Notes under the pieces: model-generated | The model's database searches: none | Seen by the model: only the letters and a program-made list of their open reading frames with translations | What the model was told of the DNA's origin: nothing | Part shown: piece by piece, positions 32,535-40,067 of the stretch | How positions within the stretch are numbered: the stretch's first letter is position 1 | How the letters are laid out: each line of letters starts with the position of its first letter | Position numbers and translations under genes: made by a program | From: DATIRA01 sp963766505 | GTDB lineage: Bacteria; Pseudomonadota; Gammaproteobacteria; Steroidobacterales; Steroidobacteraceae | DNA length: 64,000 nt | NCBI GenBank assembly: GCA_963766505.1 | Contig: CAVYAL010000010.1 | Coordinates: 124,001 to 188,000 of the forward strand | Reading direction: 5' to 3'

Positions 32535-33953
32535 ATGAGCAATTATCCAGTTCACGTCGCCTTCCCCGGGCGGCTGATATTCGTCGGCTTCGGCAGCATC
32601 GGCCAGGGTGTCCTGCCGCTCATCCTGCGGCATATCGCGATCCCGCGCGACCAGATCACGATCGTCACCGCCGATGAGCTCGGCCAGAAGGTTGCGGCCG
32701 AATACGGCATCCGCTTCATCCGGCACCCGCTCACCCGCGAGAACTTCAAGAACGTACTCGACCCGCTGGTGGGTCGCGGCGACTTCCTGCTGAACCTCTC
32801 CGTCGACGTCTCGAGCCTCGCGCTGATCAAGTTCTGCTGGGAGAAGGGTGCGCTGTACCTGGACACCTGCATCGAGCCCTGGCCCGGCGGTTATACGGAC
32901 CCGACGATTCCGCCCTCGCGGCGGACGAACTACGCGCTGCGCGAGGAGGCGCTCGCGCTGGGTGAATCCCAGACACGTGCACCGACCGCGGTCATCACCC
33001 ACGGCGCGAACCCCGGGCTCGTCTCCCACTTCGTCAAGCAGGCACTGCTGAACGTGGCCGAGGACACGGCGGTAGACAGCGGTGATCCGAACACCCGCGA
33101 GGAGTGGGCGGCGCTGGCCCAGAAGCTGGGCGTGAAGACCATCCACATCGCCGAGCGGGACACCCAGGTCGCCTCCTATGCCAAGGAACCGGGCGAGTTC
33201 GTCAACACCTGGTCGGTGGACGGATTCGTGAGCGAGGGATGTCAGCCCGCCGAGCTGGGCTGGGGTTCGCACGAGAAGAACTGGCCCCGCGACGGCAAGA
33301 AGCATGATTTCGGCCGGGGCAGCGCGATCTACCTGATGCATCCGGGTGCAGGCACGCGCGTTCGGACCTGGACGCCGATGGCTGGCCCGATCCTCGGCTT
33401 CCTGATCACTCACGGCGAGTCCATATCCATCTCCGACTACCTGACGGTCAAGAAGGGCGAACAGCTCGCCTATCGCCCTACGGTGCACTACGCCTACCAT
33501 CCCTGCGACGATGCGGTGCTCTCCGTACACGAGTTCGCGGGTCGCGGCTGGGTGCTCCAGGAGCGCAAGCGGATCCTGATGGACGAGATCGTCAAGGGCG
33601 TGGACGAGCTGGGCGTGCTGCTGGCCGGCCACAAGAAGAACGCTTACTGGTACGGGTCGCAGCTCTCCGTGCAGGAGGCGCGGCAGCTCGTGCCGCACAA
33701 CAACGCGACCTCGCTGCAGGTGACGGTGGCCGTGCTGGCGGGCCTGGTCTGGGCCATGGAGAATCCGAACGCGGGCATCGTCGAGCCTGAGGGACTGGAT
33801 TTCCGCCGCATGCTGGAGATCTGCAGGCCGTATCTCGGCCTGGTCGTAGGCGAGTACTCGGAGTGGCATCCGCTGGTCGACCGGGGACGGCTGTTCCCGG
33901 AGGACATCGACCAGACCGATCCCTGGCAGTTCAAGAACGTCCGGGCGATCTGA
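32535..33953 (+). CDS. hss: Homospermidine synthase
   Basis: 472 residues from the ATG at 32535. NAD+-dependent enzyme joining two putrescines (or putrescine and spermidine) to give sym-homospermidine, with release of ammonia. The Rossmann motif is FVGFGSIGQGVLP (residues 16-28). Family blocks: LNLSVDVSSLALIKFCWEKG, YLDTCIEPWPGGYTDPTIP, THGANPGLVSHFVKQALL, and the acidic active-site region near WGSHEKNWPRDGKKH (parts). Length matches the bacterial enzyme (about 470-480). With speA it marks a homospermidine-type polyamine metabolism. It ends 40 bp from the convergent greB. Confidence 0.95.
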   Translation: MSNYPVHVAFPGRLIFVGFGSIGQGVLPLILRHIAIPRDQITIVTADELGQKVAAEYGIRFIRHPLTRENFKNVLDPLVGRGDFLLNLSVDVSSLALIKFCWEKGALYLDTCIEPWPGGYTDPTIPPSRRTNYALREEALALGESQTRAPTAVITHGANPGLVSHFVKQALLNVAEDTAVDSGDPNTREEWAALAQKLGVKTIHIAERDTQVASYAKEPGEFVNTWSVDGFVSEGCQPAELGWGSHEKNWPRDGKKHDFGRGSAIYLMHPGAGTRVRTWTPMAGPILGFLITHGESISISDYLTVKKGEQLAYRPTVHYAYHPCDDAVLSVHEFAGRGWVLQERKRILMDEIVKGVDELGVLLAGHKKNAYWYGSQLSVQEARQLVPHNNATSLQVTVAVLAGLVWAMENPNAGIVEPEGLDFRRMLEICRPYLGLVVGEYSEWHPLVDRGRLFPEDIDQTDPWQFKNVRAI

Positions 33954-33992
33954 TACGCGAGGGGCGCTCGCCCGCCCGCCGGTCCGCCGCTA

Positions 33993-34511
33993 CTACCGGG
34001 TGTCTTCCGGGTCCGGCTCGTAGCGGACCTCGGTGATCAGGAAGCTACGGCTGCCACCGGGCACCTCGACCGTGACCTCCGCATCGCGGCGCTTGCCCAT
34101 CAGTGCGCGCGCCAGCGGCGAGTCCATGCTCACGTAGCGTCGAGCAGGATCTATTTCGTCCGGCCCGACGATGCGCAGTTCCGTAACGCCTCCTTCCTCG
34201 TCCTCGAGCCTGACCCAGGCGCCGAAGAACACGCGCGAGGTGTCGTCGGGCGGCCGGCTGACGACGACCATCCCCTCGAGTCGCTTGCGCAGGAAGCGCA
34301 GTCGCCGGTCGATTTCACGCAGCTGTCTCTTGCCGTAGATGTACTCGGCGTTCTCCGACCGATCGCCCTGGGCCGCCGCCTCGGAGACGGCCCGGGTCAC
34401 GGCCGGGCGCTCGATCCGCCACAGGTAGTCGAGTTCCTCGCGCAACCTGCGTGCGCCCTCCGCAGTCACGTACTTCGAGCCCTGCGGTGCGGGTTTTCGG
34501 TATCGCGTCAT
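33993..34511 (-). CDS. greB: Transcription elongation factor GreB
   Basis: 172 residues, a little longer than E. coli GreB (158). It binds the secondary channel of RNA polymerase and stimulates cleavage of backtracked RNA. N-terminal coiled coil with the acidic tip: AAAQGDRSENAEYIYGKRQLREIDRR, where GDRSENAEYIYGK is specific to GreB (GreA lacks the YIYGK form). C-terminal FKBP-like domain: VSMDSPLARALMGKRRDAEVTVEVPGG. The basic N-terminal extension and basic patch are as in GreB. Divergent from the small gene at 34597. Confidence 0.95.
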   Translation of the reverse strand: MTRYRKPAPQGSKYVTAEGARRLREELDYLWRIERPAVTRAVSEAAAQGDRSENAEYIYGKRQLREIDRRLRFLRKRLEGMVVVSRPPDDTSRVFFGAWVRLEDEEGGVTELRIVGPDEIDPARRYVSMDSPLARALMGKRRDAEVTVEVPGGSRSFLITEVRYEPDPEDTR

Positions 34512-34596
34512 GGTTCCTGGCCTCGATTCGGTCCCGCGCGGATTATGTGGTCCCGTTCACGGAAAGCCCGCCCATGCCGTCGGTAACTTGCCGCCC

Positions 34597-34794
34597 ATGG
34601 CCGTCAAGTACTACGCGCATTTCCTGGTGGACGAGCCCGATCCCCGCGGCCTGCAGGAGTATCGCGGCGTCGTCGAGCTCGACCAGCAGCCGCGTCTCGG
34701 CCGCGACCTGCGCGAGGCTGTCGCGATCATCGCCCGTAACTTCGGGCGCCGGTCCCGCGACGTCAAGGTGCTGCAGTGGGCGAGGCTGCACTGA
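34597..34794 (+). CDS. Small hypothetical protein
   Basis: 65 residues from the ATG at 34597. Sequence: an N-terminal beta segment VKYYAHFLVDEPD, an acidic middle and a basic helix ending in SRDVKVLQWARLH. No signal peptide. Soluble, function unknown, no family recognised. It precedes the small-RNA/terminator candidate at 34816-34890, which could terminate its transcript. Support is composition and good frame quality; moderate confidence. Confidence 0.6.
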   Translation: MAVKYYAHFLVDEPDPRGLQEYRGVVELDQQPRLGRDLREAVAIIARNFGRRSRDVKVLQWARLH

Positions 34795-34815
34795 AAGGCT
34801 GAGCCGATCATCCCC

Positions 34816-34890
34816 TAGCGGACTTTTTCCCTTCCCTTCGACCAAAGTCCGCTACCTCGACCCCGGGCCCAAAACCCGGGGTCTTTTTTT
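34816..34890 (+). ncRNA. Candidate trans-acting small RNA or 3' UTR element with intrinsic terminator
   Basis: A perfect 11-bp inverted repeat, tagcggacttt (34816-34826) and aaagtccgcta (34844-34854), encloses a 17-nt pyrimidine-rich loop containing CCCTTCCCTTC, which is complementary to purine-rich ribosome sites. It is followed after 4 bp by the intrinsic terminator. The whole is about 75 nt and ends in seven T's. No convincing promoter is visible, so it could equally be a 3' UTR of the 34597 gene. Candidate only. Confidence 0.35.
34859..34890 (+). terminator. Strong Rho-independent terminator
   Basis: 9-bp stem gaccccggg / cccggggtc (34859-34867 and 34875-34883), 7-nt loop, and an uninterrupted run of seven T's at 34884-34890. 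The clearest terminator in the window on the plus strand. Confidence 0.95.
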
Positions 34891-34944
34891 GCAGCGCCGA
34901 GCGCGCTTCCCGCCGGCTTGCGACGCCGCTGCCGGGCGAGCACC

Positions 34945-35703
34945 ATGCCGTCGGAGTCGCGCGTGTCGTTCAAGGATCATTTTTCCCGCCAGGCAGCGGC
35001 CTACAACCGGTTTCGTCCACGTTACCCGGATCTTCTCATCGACCACGTCGCATCGCTGGCGCCTGATCGCCGGCTGGCGGTCGACTGTGCGGCGGGAAGC
35101 GGACAAGCCGCGATCCCTCTGGCCGGCCGGTTCGACCTCGTGCTGGCGCTGGACGCGAGCCTGTCACAGCTCGGGCAGGCGAGTCTTCATCCCGCGGTGC
35201 ACCGGGTGGCCGCGCTCGCGGAACGGCTGCCCGTAGCGACCGCCTCAGCCTCACTGGTGGCCGTGGCCCAGGCGCTGCACTGGTTCGACTTCGAGCGTTT
35301 CCACCAGGAGTGCCGTCGCGTGCTGGTTCCCGGCGGCGTGCTCGCGGTCTGGACCTACGAGACTTTTCGCATCGAGCCGCAGATCGACCGGCTGGTAGGC
35401 CTGTTCTACCACGAAACCCTTGGAGCCTACTGGCCCGCTGAACGCCGTCATGTCGAGGATTGCTACCGCAGCATCCCGTTTCCGTGGCGGGAACTTCCCG
35501 CGCCGCAGTTTGCCCTCGAGGAAAACTGGTCTCTCGATGAGTTCCTCGGCTACGTCGAGAGCTGGTCTGCGCTGCAGCGTTACCGGGACGCGAACGACGA
35601 CGATCCGCTCGTCGCACTTCACACGACGCTGGAACCGCTGTGGCCGCCGGGAACGCTCAAGCGCGTGCGCTGGCCGGTACACCTGCGACTCGGGCAGCGC
35701 TGA
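34945..35703 (+). CDS. SAM-dependent methyltransferase (class I)
   Basis: 252 residues from the ATG at 34945 with gggcgag nearby. It begins SFKDHFSRQAAAYNRFRPRYP, the opening seen in a group of small-molecule methyltransferases. The SAM-binding core reads LAVDCAAGSGQAAIPLA (motif I, with Ala where Gly is usual), followed by LVLALDASLSQL and AERLPVATASASLVAVAQALHWFD. Later VLVPGGVLAVWTYE is the post-II block. Acceptor unknown. It starts 55 bp after the strong terminator, so transcription is probably independent. Confidence 0.88.
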   Translation: MPSESRVSFKDHFSRQAAAYNRFRPRYPDLLIDHVASLAPDRRLAVDCAAGSGQAAIPLAGRFDLVLALDASLSQLGQASLHPAVHRVAALAERLPVATASASLVAVAQALHWFDFERFHQECRRVLVPGGVLAVWTYETFRIEPQIDRLVGLFYHETLGAYWPAERRHVEDCYRSIPFPWRELPAPQFALEENWSLDEFLGYVESWSALQRYRDANDDDPLVALHTTLEPLWPPGTLKRVRWPVHLRLGQR

Positions 35704-35775
35704 AGCATCTATAATCCCGGGCCCGTTCCCTGTGCCCCGCCCCGGCGGCGGCCGTCCACACCATGGAGTGTCCCG

Positions 35776-36390
35776 ATGAACACCATGCGACAGGTATTGG
35801 CGGGCCTTGCGCTGGCCGCAGCATGCGCCGGCGCCGCCGCGATGGAACAGCCCGCGACCGCCCCTGCCGGCGGCCAGGCCGGTCCTTCCGGCGTGCTGCT
35901 CGGCAACTTCGACCGCGGCACGCGGCCTCAGGACGACTTCTACCGCTACGTCAATGGCAGCTGGCTGGCCCGGACGGAAATCCCGGCCGACAAGTCCAAC
36001 TTCGGCATGTTCCAGGTTCTACAGGACTCGGTGGAGAAGAACCTGAAGGTCATCGCCGAATCGGCGGCGACCGCGGACTCGCCCGCGGCAGGCAGCAATG
36101 AACAGCTGATCGGCGATTTCTATGCGAGCTTCATGGACGAGGCCCGCGCCGAGCGAGCTGGTGCTGCGCCGCTCGACGGAGCCGCTACGCGAGATCGACG
36201 CGATCGCCGACCGCAAGGAGCTGGTCGAGTACTTCGGGCGCACTCAGCGGCACTTCGTTTCCGCGCCGCCGGGTGTTGCGGATTTCGGTGCGGCCGCGCC
36301 GCTGCGGCTCGCCGTGTTGCCGGACGCGAAGCAGCCGGACCGTTATGCCTTGTACCTGACGCAATTCGGGCTGGGGTTACCGGACCGTGA
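35776..36390 (+). CDS. M13 metallopeptidase, N-terminal fragment (frame broken near 36181)
   Basis: 204-residue frame from ATG 35776 (ggagtg site). Signal peptide to about residue 22 (MRQVLAGLALAAACAGAAA). The M13 N-terminal block is clear: DDFYRYVNGSWLARTEIPADKSNFGMF and LIGDFYASFMDEARAE. After about residue 135 the frame reads into basic junk and stops at 36390. Homology continues in the +1 frame (next entry): dropping one base at 36181 yields a single protein of about 696 residues, the usual size of secreted M13 endopeptidases (PepO/neprilysin type). A real disruption or a sequencing artefact. Confidence 0.85.
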   Translation: MNTMRQVLAGLALAAACAGAAAMEQPATAPAGGQAGPSGVLLGNFDRGTRPQDDFYRYVNGSWLARTEIPADKSNFGMFQVLQDSVEKNLKVIAESAATADSPAAGSNEQLIGDFYASFMDEARAERAGAAPLDGAATRDRRDRRPQGAGRVLRAHSAALRFRAAGCCGFRCGRAAAARRVAGREAAGPLCLVPDAIRAGVTGP

Positions 36391-37867
36391 CTACTATCTC
36401 GGCGACGAGCCTCGCTACGCGGAGATCCGCCGGCAGTACCAGGACTACCTCGCCGACCTGCTCCGCATGGCCGGTCGCGAGGGCGCCGACGCTTCCGCGG
36501 CTGCCGTGATCAACCTCGAGACCAGGCTCGCGGATGCGCAATGGAGCCAGGTCCAGTTGCGTGACGTGGAGAAATCGTACAACCCCTACGCTGTCGCGGA
36601 CGCAGACCGGCTGATGCCCGGTTTCGACTGGCAGGCATGGCTTGCAGCCGCCGGGCTGCCGCAGCCCGGGCGCCTGATCATCAGCCAGCCGAGCTATTTC
36701 GAGGCGCTGGCCGTCATGCTCGAGGAGATCCCGCTCGAGACCTGGAAGGACTACCTGCGGGTGCGGCGAATCGACGACTACGCGCCGCTGCTCTCCCGCG
36801 CGTTCGTCCAGAGGCACTTCGAATTCAACGAGGGCGTTCTCACTGGTGCAATCGAGCTGCGGCCGCGCTGGAAGCGCGCGCTGCAGCAGGTCGAGTTCGT
36901 GATGGCCGAGGTGCTCGGCCAGGCTTACGTCGAGCGTCACTTCCCGCCGGAGGCCAAGCGCCGGATGGACGGACTGGTCGCGAACCTGCTGCGCGCGTTC
37001 GGCGAGTCGATCGACGAGCTCGAGTGGATGGGTACGGACACCCGTGGCGAGGCGCATCGCAAGCTCGCGGCCATCACGGTCAAGATCGGCTATCCCGACC
37101 AATGGAAGGACTATCCGGGTCTCGTCGTGCGGCGCGACGACCTGGTCGGCAACGTGTTCCGGGCACGGGAAGCCAATTACCGTCGCGAGATCGCCAGGCT
37201 CGGCCGGCCGGTGGACCCGGGCGAATGGTTCATGGCGCCCCAGGTCGTGAACGCCTACTACAATCCGCTCGCCAACGAGATCGTGTTCCCGGCGGCGATC
37301 CTGCAGCCGCCGTTCTTCAATCTCGACGCCGACGACGCGGTGAACTACGGCGGCATCGGTGCCGTCATCGGCCACGAGATCAGCCACGGGTTCGACGATC
37401 AGGGACGCAAGTTCGACGACTCGGGCGCGCTGCGCGACTGGTGGACGCCCGAGGACGATCGGCGTTTCCAGGCGCGCACGGCCGAACTCGTGAAGCAGTA
37501 TTCCGCCTTCAGCCCGCTGGACGGGCTCAACGTGAACGGCGAACTGACACTCGGCGAGAACATCGGTGACCTTTCGGGACTCGCCGTGGCGCACAAGGCG
37601 TACCTGATCTCGCTGGCCGGGGAGAGCGCCCCGGAGATGGACGGACTGAGCGGCGACCAGCGGTTCTTCATCGGCTGGGCGCAGATCTGGGCACGCAAGT
37701 ACCGCGACGACGAGCTGCGGCGGCGGCTGCTCACGGACCCGCACAGCCCCAGCGAGTACCGGGTCAATGGCATAGTCCGCAACATGCCCGCCTTCCTGCA
37801 GGCTTTCGGAGTCGAGAAAGGCGACGCGCTGTACCTTGCGCCAGAGCAGCGGGTCCGCATCTGGTAG
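36122..37867 (+). CDS. M13 metallopeptidase, catalytic fragment (continuation after frame break)
   Basis: Open frame to 37867; recognisable protein begins at about 36182 (PLREIDAIADRKELVEYFG). Zinc motif intact: VIGHEISHGFDDQGRKFD (HExxH) and the third ligand Glu in LTLGENIGDLSGLAVA. NAYYNPLANEIVFPAAILQPPFFN and the C-terminal RVRIW block are M13 marks. A secreted or periplasmic zinc endopeptidase if joined to the upstream signal peptide. As annotated, no independent start with a ribosome site is visible, so the fragment alone would probably not be translated or exported. Confidence 0.88.
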   Translation: MRASWTRPAPSELVLRRSTEPLREIDAIADRKELVEYFGRTQRHFVSAPPGVADFGAAAPLRLAVLPDAKQPDRYALYLTQFGLGLPDRDYYLGDEPRYAEIRRQYQDYLADLLRMAGREGADASAAAVINLETRLADAQWSQVQLRDVEKSYNPYAVADADRLMPGFDWQAWLAAAGLPQPGRLIISQPSYFEALAVMLEEIPLETWKDYLRVRRIDDYAPLLSRAFVQRHFEFNEGVLTGAIELRPRWKRALQQVEFVMAEVLGQAYVERHFPPEAKRRMDGLVANLLRAFGESIDELEWMGTDTRGEAHRKLAAITVKIGYPDQWKDYPGLVVRRDDLVGNVFRAREANYRREIARLGRPVDPGEWFMAPQVVNAYYNPLANEIVFPAAILQPPFFNLDADDAVNYGGIGAVIGHEISHGFDDQGRKFDDSGALRDWWTPEDDRRFQARTAELVKQYSAFSPLDGLNVNGELTLGENIGDLSGLAVAHKAYLISLAGESAPEMDGLSGDQRFFIGWAQIWARKYRDDELRRRLLTDPHSPSEYRVNGIVRNMPAFLQAFGVEKGDALYLAPEQRVRIW

Positions 37868-37912
37868 GTCGCGGGGGCCGATGCAGGTGCTGGTGTTCTG
37901 TCAAATGTTCAC

Positions 37913-37918
37913 GATAAT
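37913..37918 (+). promoter_or_regulatory. Putative -10 box of lemA operon
   Basis: GATAAT, 5 of 6 matches to TATAAT, 40 bp before the lemA ATG at 37959, with ggGAGTGtagtgtcca in between as ribosome site. A matching -35 is poor, so weak evidence. Confidence 0.35.
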
Positions 37919-37958
37919 GTGGCTTCGCGTCCACGCTGCCACGGGAGTGTAGTGTCCA

Positions 37959-38564
37959 ATGCGCACCTTGAGAGTCTTACTGATCGCGGCGGCAAGCCTG
38001 ATGCTTTCCGCCTGTGGGTACAACACGCTGCAGGTCCAGGACGAGCAGGTGAAGTCCGCCTGGTCCGAGGTTCTGAACCAGTACCAGCGCCGTGCCGACC
38101 TGATCCCGAACCTCGTCAACACCGTGCAGGGTTACGCGTCCCAGGAAATGGAGGTGCTCACCGCTGTCACCGAGGCGCGCGCCAAGGCGTCTTCGATCCA
38201 GGTGAACGCCGACGACCCGGCATCGCTGGCCGCCTTCCAGTCGGCCCAGGGCGAGCTCACCAGCGCCCTGAGTCGCCTGCTCGTGACCGTGGAGGCCTAC
38301 CCGGACCTGAAGTCCGACCAGAACTTCCGCGACCTGCAGGCGCAGCTCGAGGGTACGGAGAACCGGATCACGGTCGCCCGCAACCGCTATATCCAGGCGG
38401 TGCAGGACTTCAACGTGACGGTGCGCCAGTTCCCGACCAATCTCACCGCGATGCTGTTCGGCTACAAGGTGAAGCCCAACTTCACCGTCGAGAACGAAGC
38501 GGCGATCTCGAAGCCGCCCGTCGTCGATTTCAGCCAGCCGGCCACCGGCACGTCCAGTAACTGA
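37959..38564 (+). CDS. LemA family lipoprotein
   Basis: 201 residues. Signal peptide with lipobox LSAC (residue 19). LemA signature: GYNTLQVQDEQVKSAWSEVLNQYQRRADLIPNLVNTVQGYA, followed by helical repeats. LemA proteins are membrane-associated helical bundles with poorly known roles, often beside TPM-domain proteins, exactly as here. It is the first gene of a run lemA-TPM-TPM. Here the mature protein is probably anchored by lipid and exposed to the periplasm. Confidence 0.93.
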   Translation: MRTLRVLLIAAASLMLSACGYNTLQVQDEQVKSAWSEVLNQYQRRADLIPNLVNTVQGYASQEMEVLTAVTEARAKASSIQVNADDPASLAAFQSAQGELTSALSRLLVTVEAYPDLKSDQNFRDLQAQLEGTENRITVARNRYIQAVQDFNVTVRQFPTNLTAMLFGYKVKPNFTVENEAAISKPPVVDFSQPATGTSSN

Positions 38565-38606
38565 CCGGGTGGTCGGCCGCAATCCGGCGCGGCCGACCAT
38601 CAGCCG

Positions 38607-39524
38607 ATGATTGCACGCCTGCCCAGTTGGCTGCGTTCTCCGACGACGGTACTGCTGGCCGCCGCAGTGCTCGCGGGTGCTCCGGCCCAGGCCCAGCAGC
38701 TGGCAGCGGTGCCGCCACTGCAGTCCCCGGTCACCGACCTGACCGGTACGCTGTCGCCGGACCAGAAGGCTGCGCTGGAAGCCAAGCTGCGGGCGTTCGA
38801 GCGCAGCAAGGGCAGCCAGGTGGCGGTGCTGGTCGTGCCGACGACCGAACCGGAGGCCATCGAGCAGTACGCGATCCGCGTCGCCGAGGCCTGGAGGCTC
38901 GGCCGCGAGGACGTGGATGACGGCGCGATCCTGATCGTCGCGTTGAACGATCGGAAGCTGCGCATAGAGGTAGGCTACGGCCTCGAGGGCGCGATGCCGG
39001 ATGCGATCGCAAATCGCATCATCGACGAGGACATCGTTCCCGAATTCCGGCGCGGCGATTACTACGGTGGCATCGCCACCGGAGTGGACCGAATGCTGCG
39101 CGTGATCGAGGGCGAACCGCTGCCGGAGCCGGAGCTGAGCCCGCCGTCGCGTGACGTTCCGGGACTGTTCAGCCTGCTGCCGTTCCTGCTGATCTTCGCG
39201 CTGGTCGGCGGCTCGGTGCTGCGCCGCATCTTCGGTCGCGTCGGAGGCGCGCTGGCGACCGGCGGGCTGATCGGTTTCCTCACCTGGCTGATGATCGGCG
39301 TGCTCGGGCTCGCGATCCTGGCGGGATTCCTTGCCTTCATCTTCTCGCTGGGCGGCGGTCCGGGCGGCGGGCGCGGCAGCGGCTGGGCGAGCTCGAGGCA
39401 CCGCAGCGGCTGGGGCTACCCGGGCGGCTACGGCGGCTGGGGTGGTGGCGGTGGCGGCTTCGGGGGCGGCTGGAGCGGTGGCGGCGGCGGCTTCGGGGGC
39501 GGCGGCGCCTCCGGTGGATGGTGA
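38607..39524 (+). CDS. TPM-domain protein, YgcG type, with Gly-rich tail
   Basis: 305 residues from the ATG at 38607, 42 bp after lemA. Signal peptide to about residue 30, then a TPM domain (residues 38-160): VTDLTGTLSPDQKAALEAKLRAFERSKGSQVAVLVVPT and DDGAILIVALNDRKLRIEVGYGLEG. Two membrane helices about 185-250. The last 60 residues are Gly/Trp/Ser repeats encoded by a 33-bp tandem repeat. TPM domains occur in the thylakoid protein TLP18.3 and bacterial YgcG; a chaperone or quality-control role is suspected. Periplasmic domain with membrane anchor. Confidence 0.92.
   Translation: MIARLPSWLRSPTTVLLAAAVLAGAPAQAQQLAAVPPLQSPVTDLTGTLSPDQKAALEAKLRAFERSKGSQVAVLVVPTTEPEAIEQYAIRVAEAWRLGREDVDDGAILIVALNDRKLRIEVGYGLEGAMPDAIANRIIDEDIVPEFRRGDYYGGIATGVDRMLRVIEGEPLPEPELSPPSRDVPGLFSLLPFLLIFALVGGSVLRRIFGRVGGALATGGLIGFLTWLMIGVLGLAILAGFLAFIFSLGGGPGGGRGSGWASSRHRSGWGYPGGYGGWGGGGGGFGGGWSGGGGGFGGGGASGGW
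39444..39503 (+). repeat. 33-bp tandem repeat encoding glycine-rich tail
   Basis: Two copies of a 27-bp block, 39444-39470 and 39477-39503, differ at one base; the period is 33 bp (11 codons) and it encodes Gly-Gly-Gly-Phe-Gly-type repeats of the TPM protein tail. Its runs of G also make it a G-quadruplex candidate on the coding strand. Confidence 0.8.
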
Positions 39525-39529
39525 GCGGC

Positions 39530-40033
39530 ATGGACTGGTCACGCTGGTTCCGTCACGTCTTCGCTACTCGCGGTGCGCTGCACCGGGCATTTCCGCCCGC
39601 GACACTCGATGCGATCGAGCAGGCGATCGTGGAGTCCGAGCGCAGCCATGGTGCGGAACTGCGCTTCGCTGTCGAGGGTGCGCTCGAGCCGGGCGACATC
39701 AGCAGAGAACTCGCACCGCGCGAGCGTGCGCTGGAGGTGTTCGCCGGACTCGGCGTCTGGGACACGGAGTCGAACAACGGCGTGCTGATCTACGTGCTGC
39801 TGGCCGACCACGATGTCGAAATCGTCGCGGATCGTGGCTATAACGGTCGTGTTTCGCAACAGGACTGGCAGCAGGTGTGCGTCGAGATGGAACGTCACTT
39901 CCGTGAAGGTCGTTTCGAGGAAGGTTCGATCGCAGGCGTGAACGGAGTCGGCGAGATCGTCACGCGCCACTTCCCTCTGCTGGAAGGCGCGAGGAGCCGC
40001 GATGAGCTGCCGAACCGCCCGACGCTGCTCTGA
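39530..40033 (+). CDS. Second TPM-domain protein, without membrane tail
   Basis: 167 residues from the ATG at 39530; an in-frame ATG at 39518 overlaps the previous stop and is an alternative. No signal peptide. TPM domain: IEQAIVESERSHGAELRFAVEG, NNGVLIYVLLADHDVEIVADRGYNG. It lies directly after the larger TPM gene (frames overlapping or 5 bp apart), so they are probably made together with LemA. A cytosolic or peripheral partner of the membrane-anchored TPM protein is an inference from adjacency. Confidence 0.85.
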   Translation: MDWSRWFRHVFATRGALHRAFPPATLDAIEQAIVESERSHGAELRFAVEGALEPGDISRELAPRERALEVFAGLGVWDTESNNGVLIYVLLADHDVEIVADRGYNGRVSQQDWQQVCVEMERHFREGRFEEGSIAGVNGVGEIVTRHFPLLEGARSRDELPNRPTLL

Positions 40034-40067
40034 GAGGATGCCCGGTCGGGCCGAGGAGGGTAACGAG

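Noticed and set aside
31713..33869. 718-codon frame opposite the GST and homospermidine synthase genes
   Set aside because: Antisense to strong homologs; no start signal and no recognisable domain.
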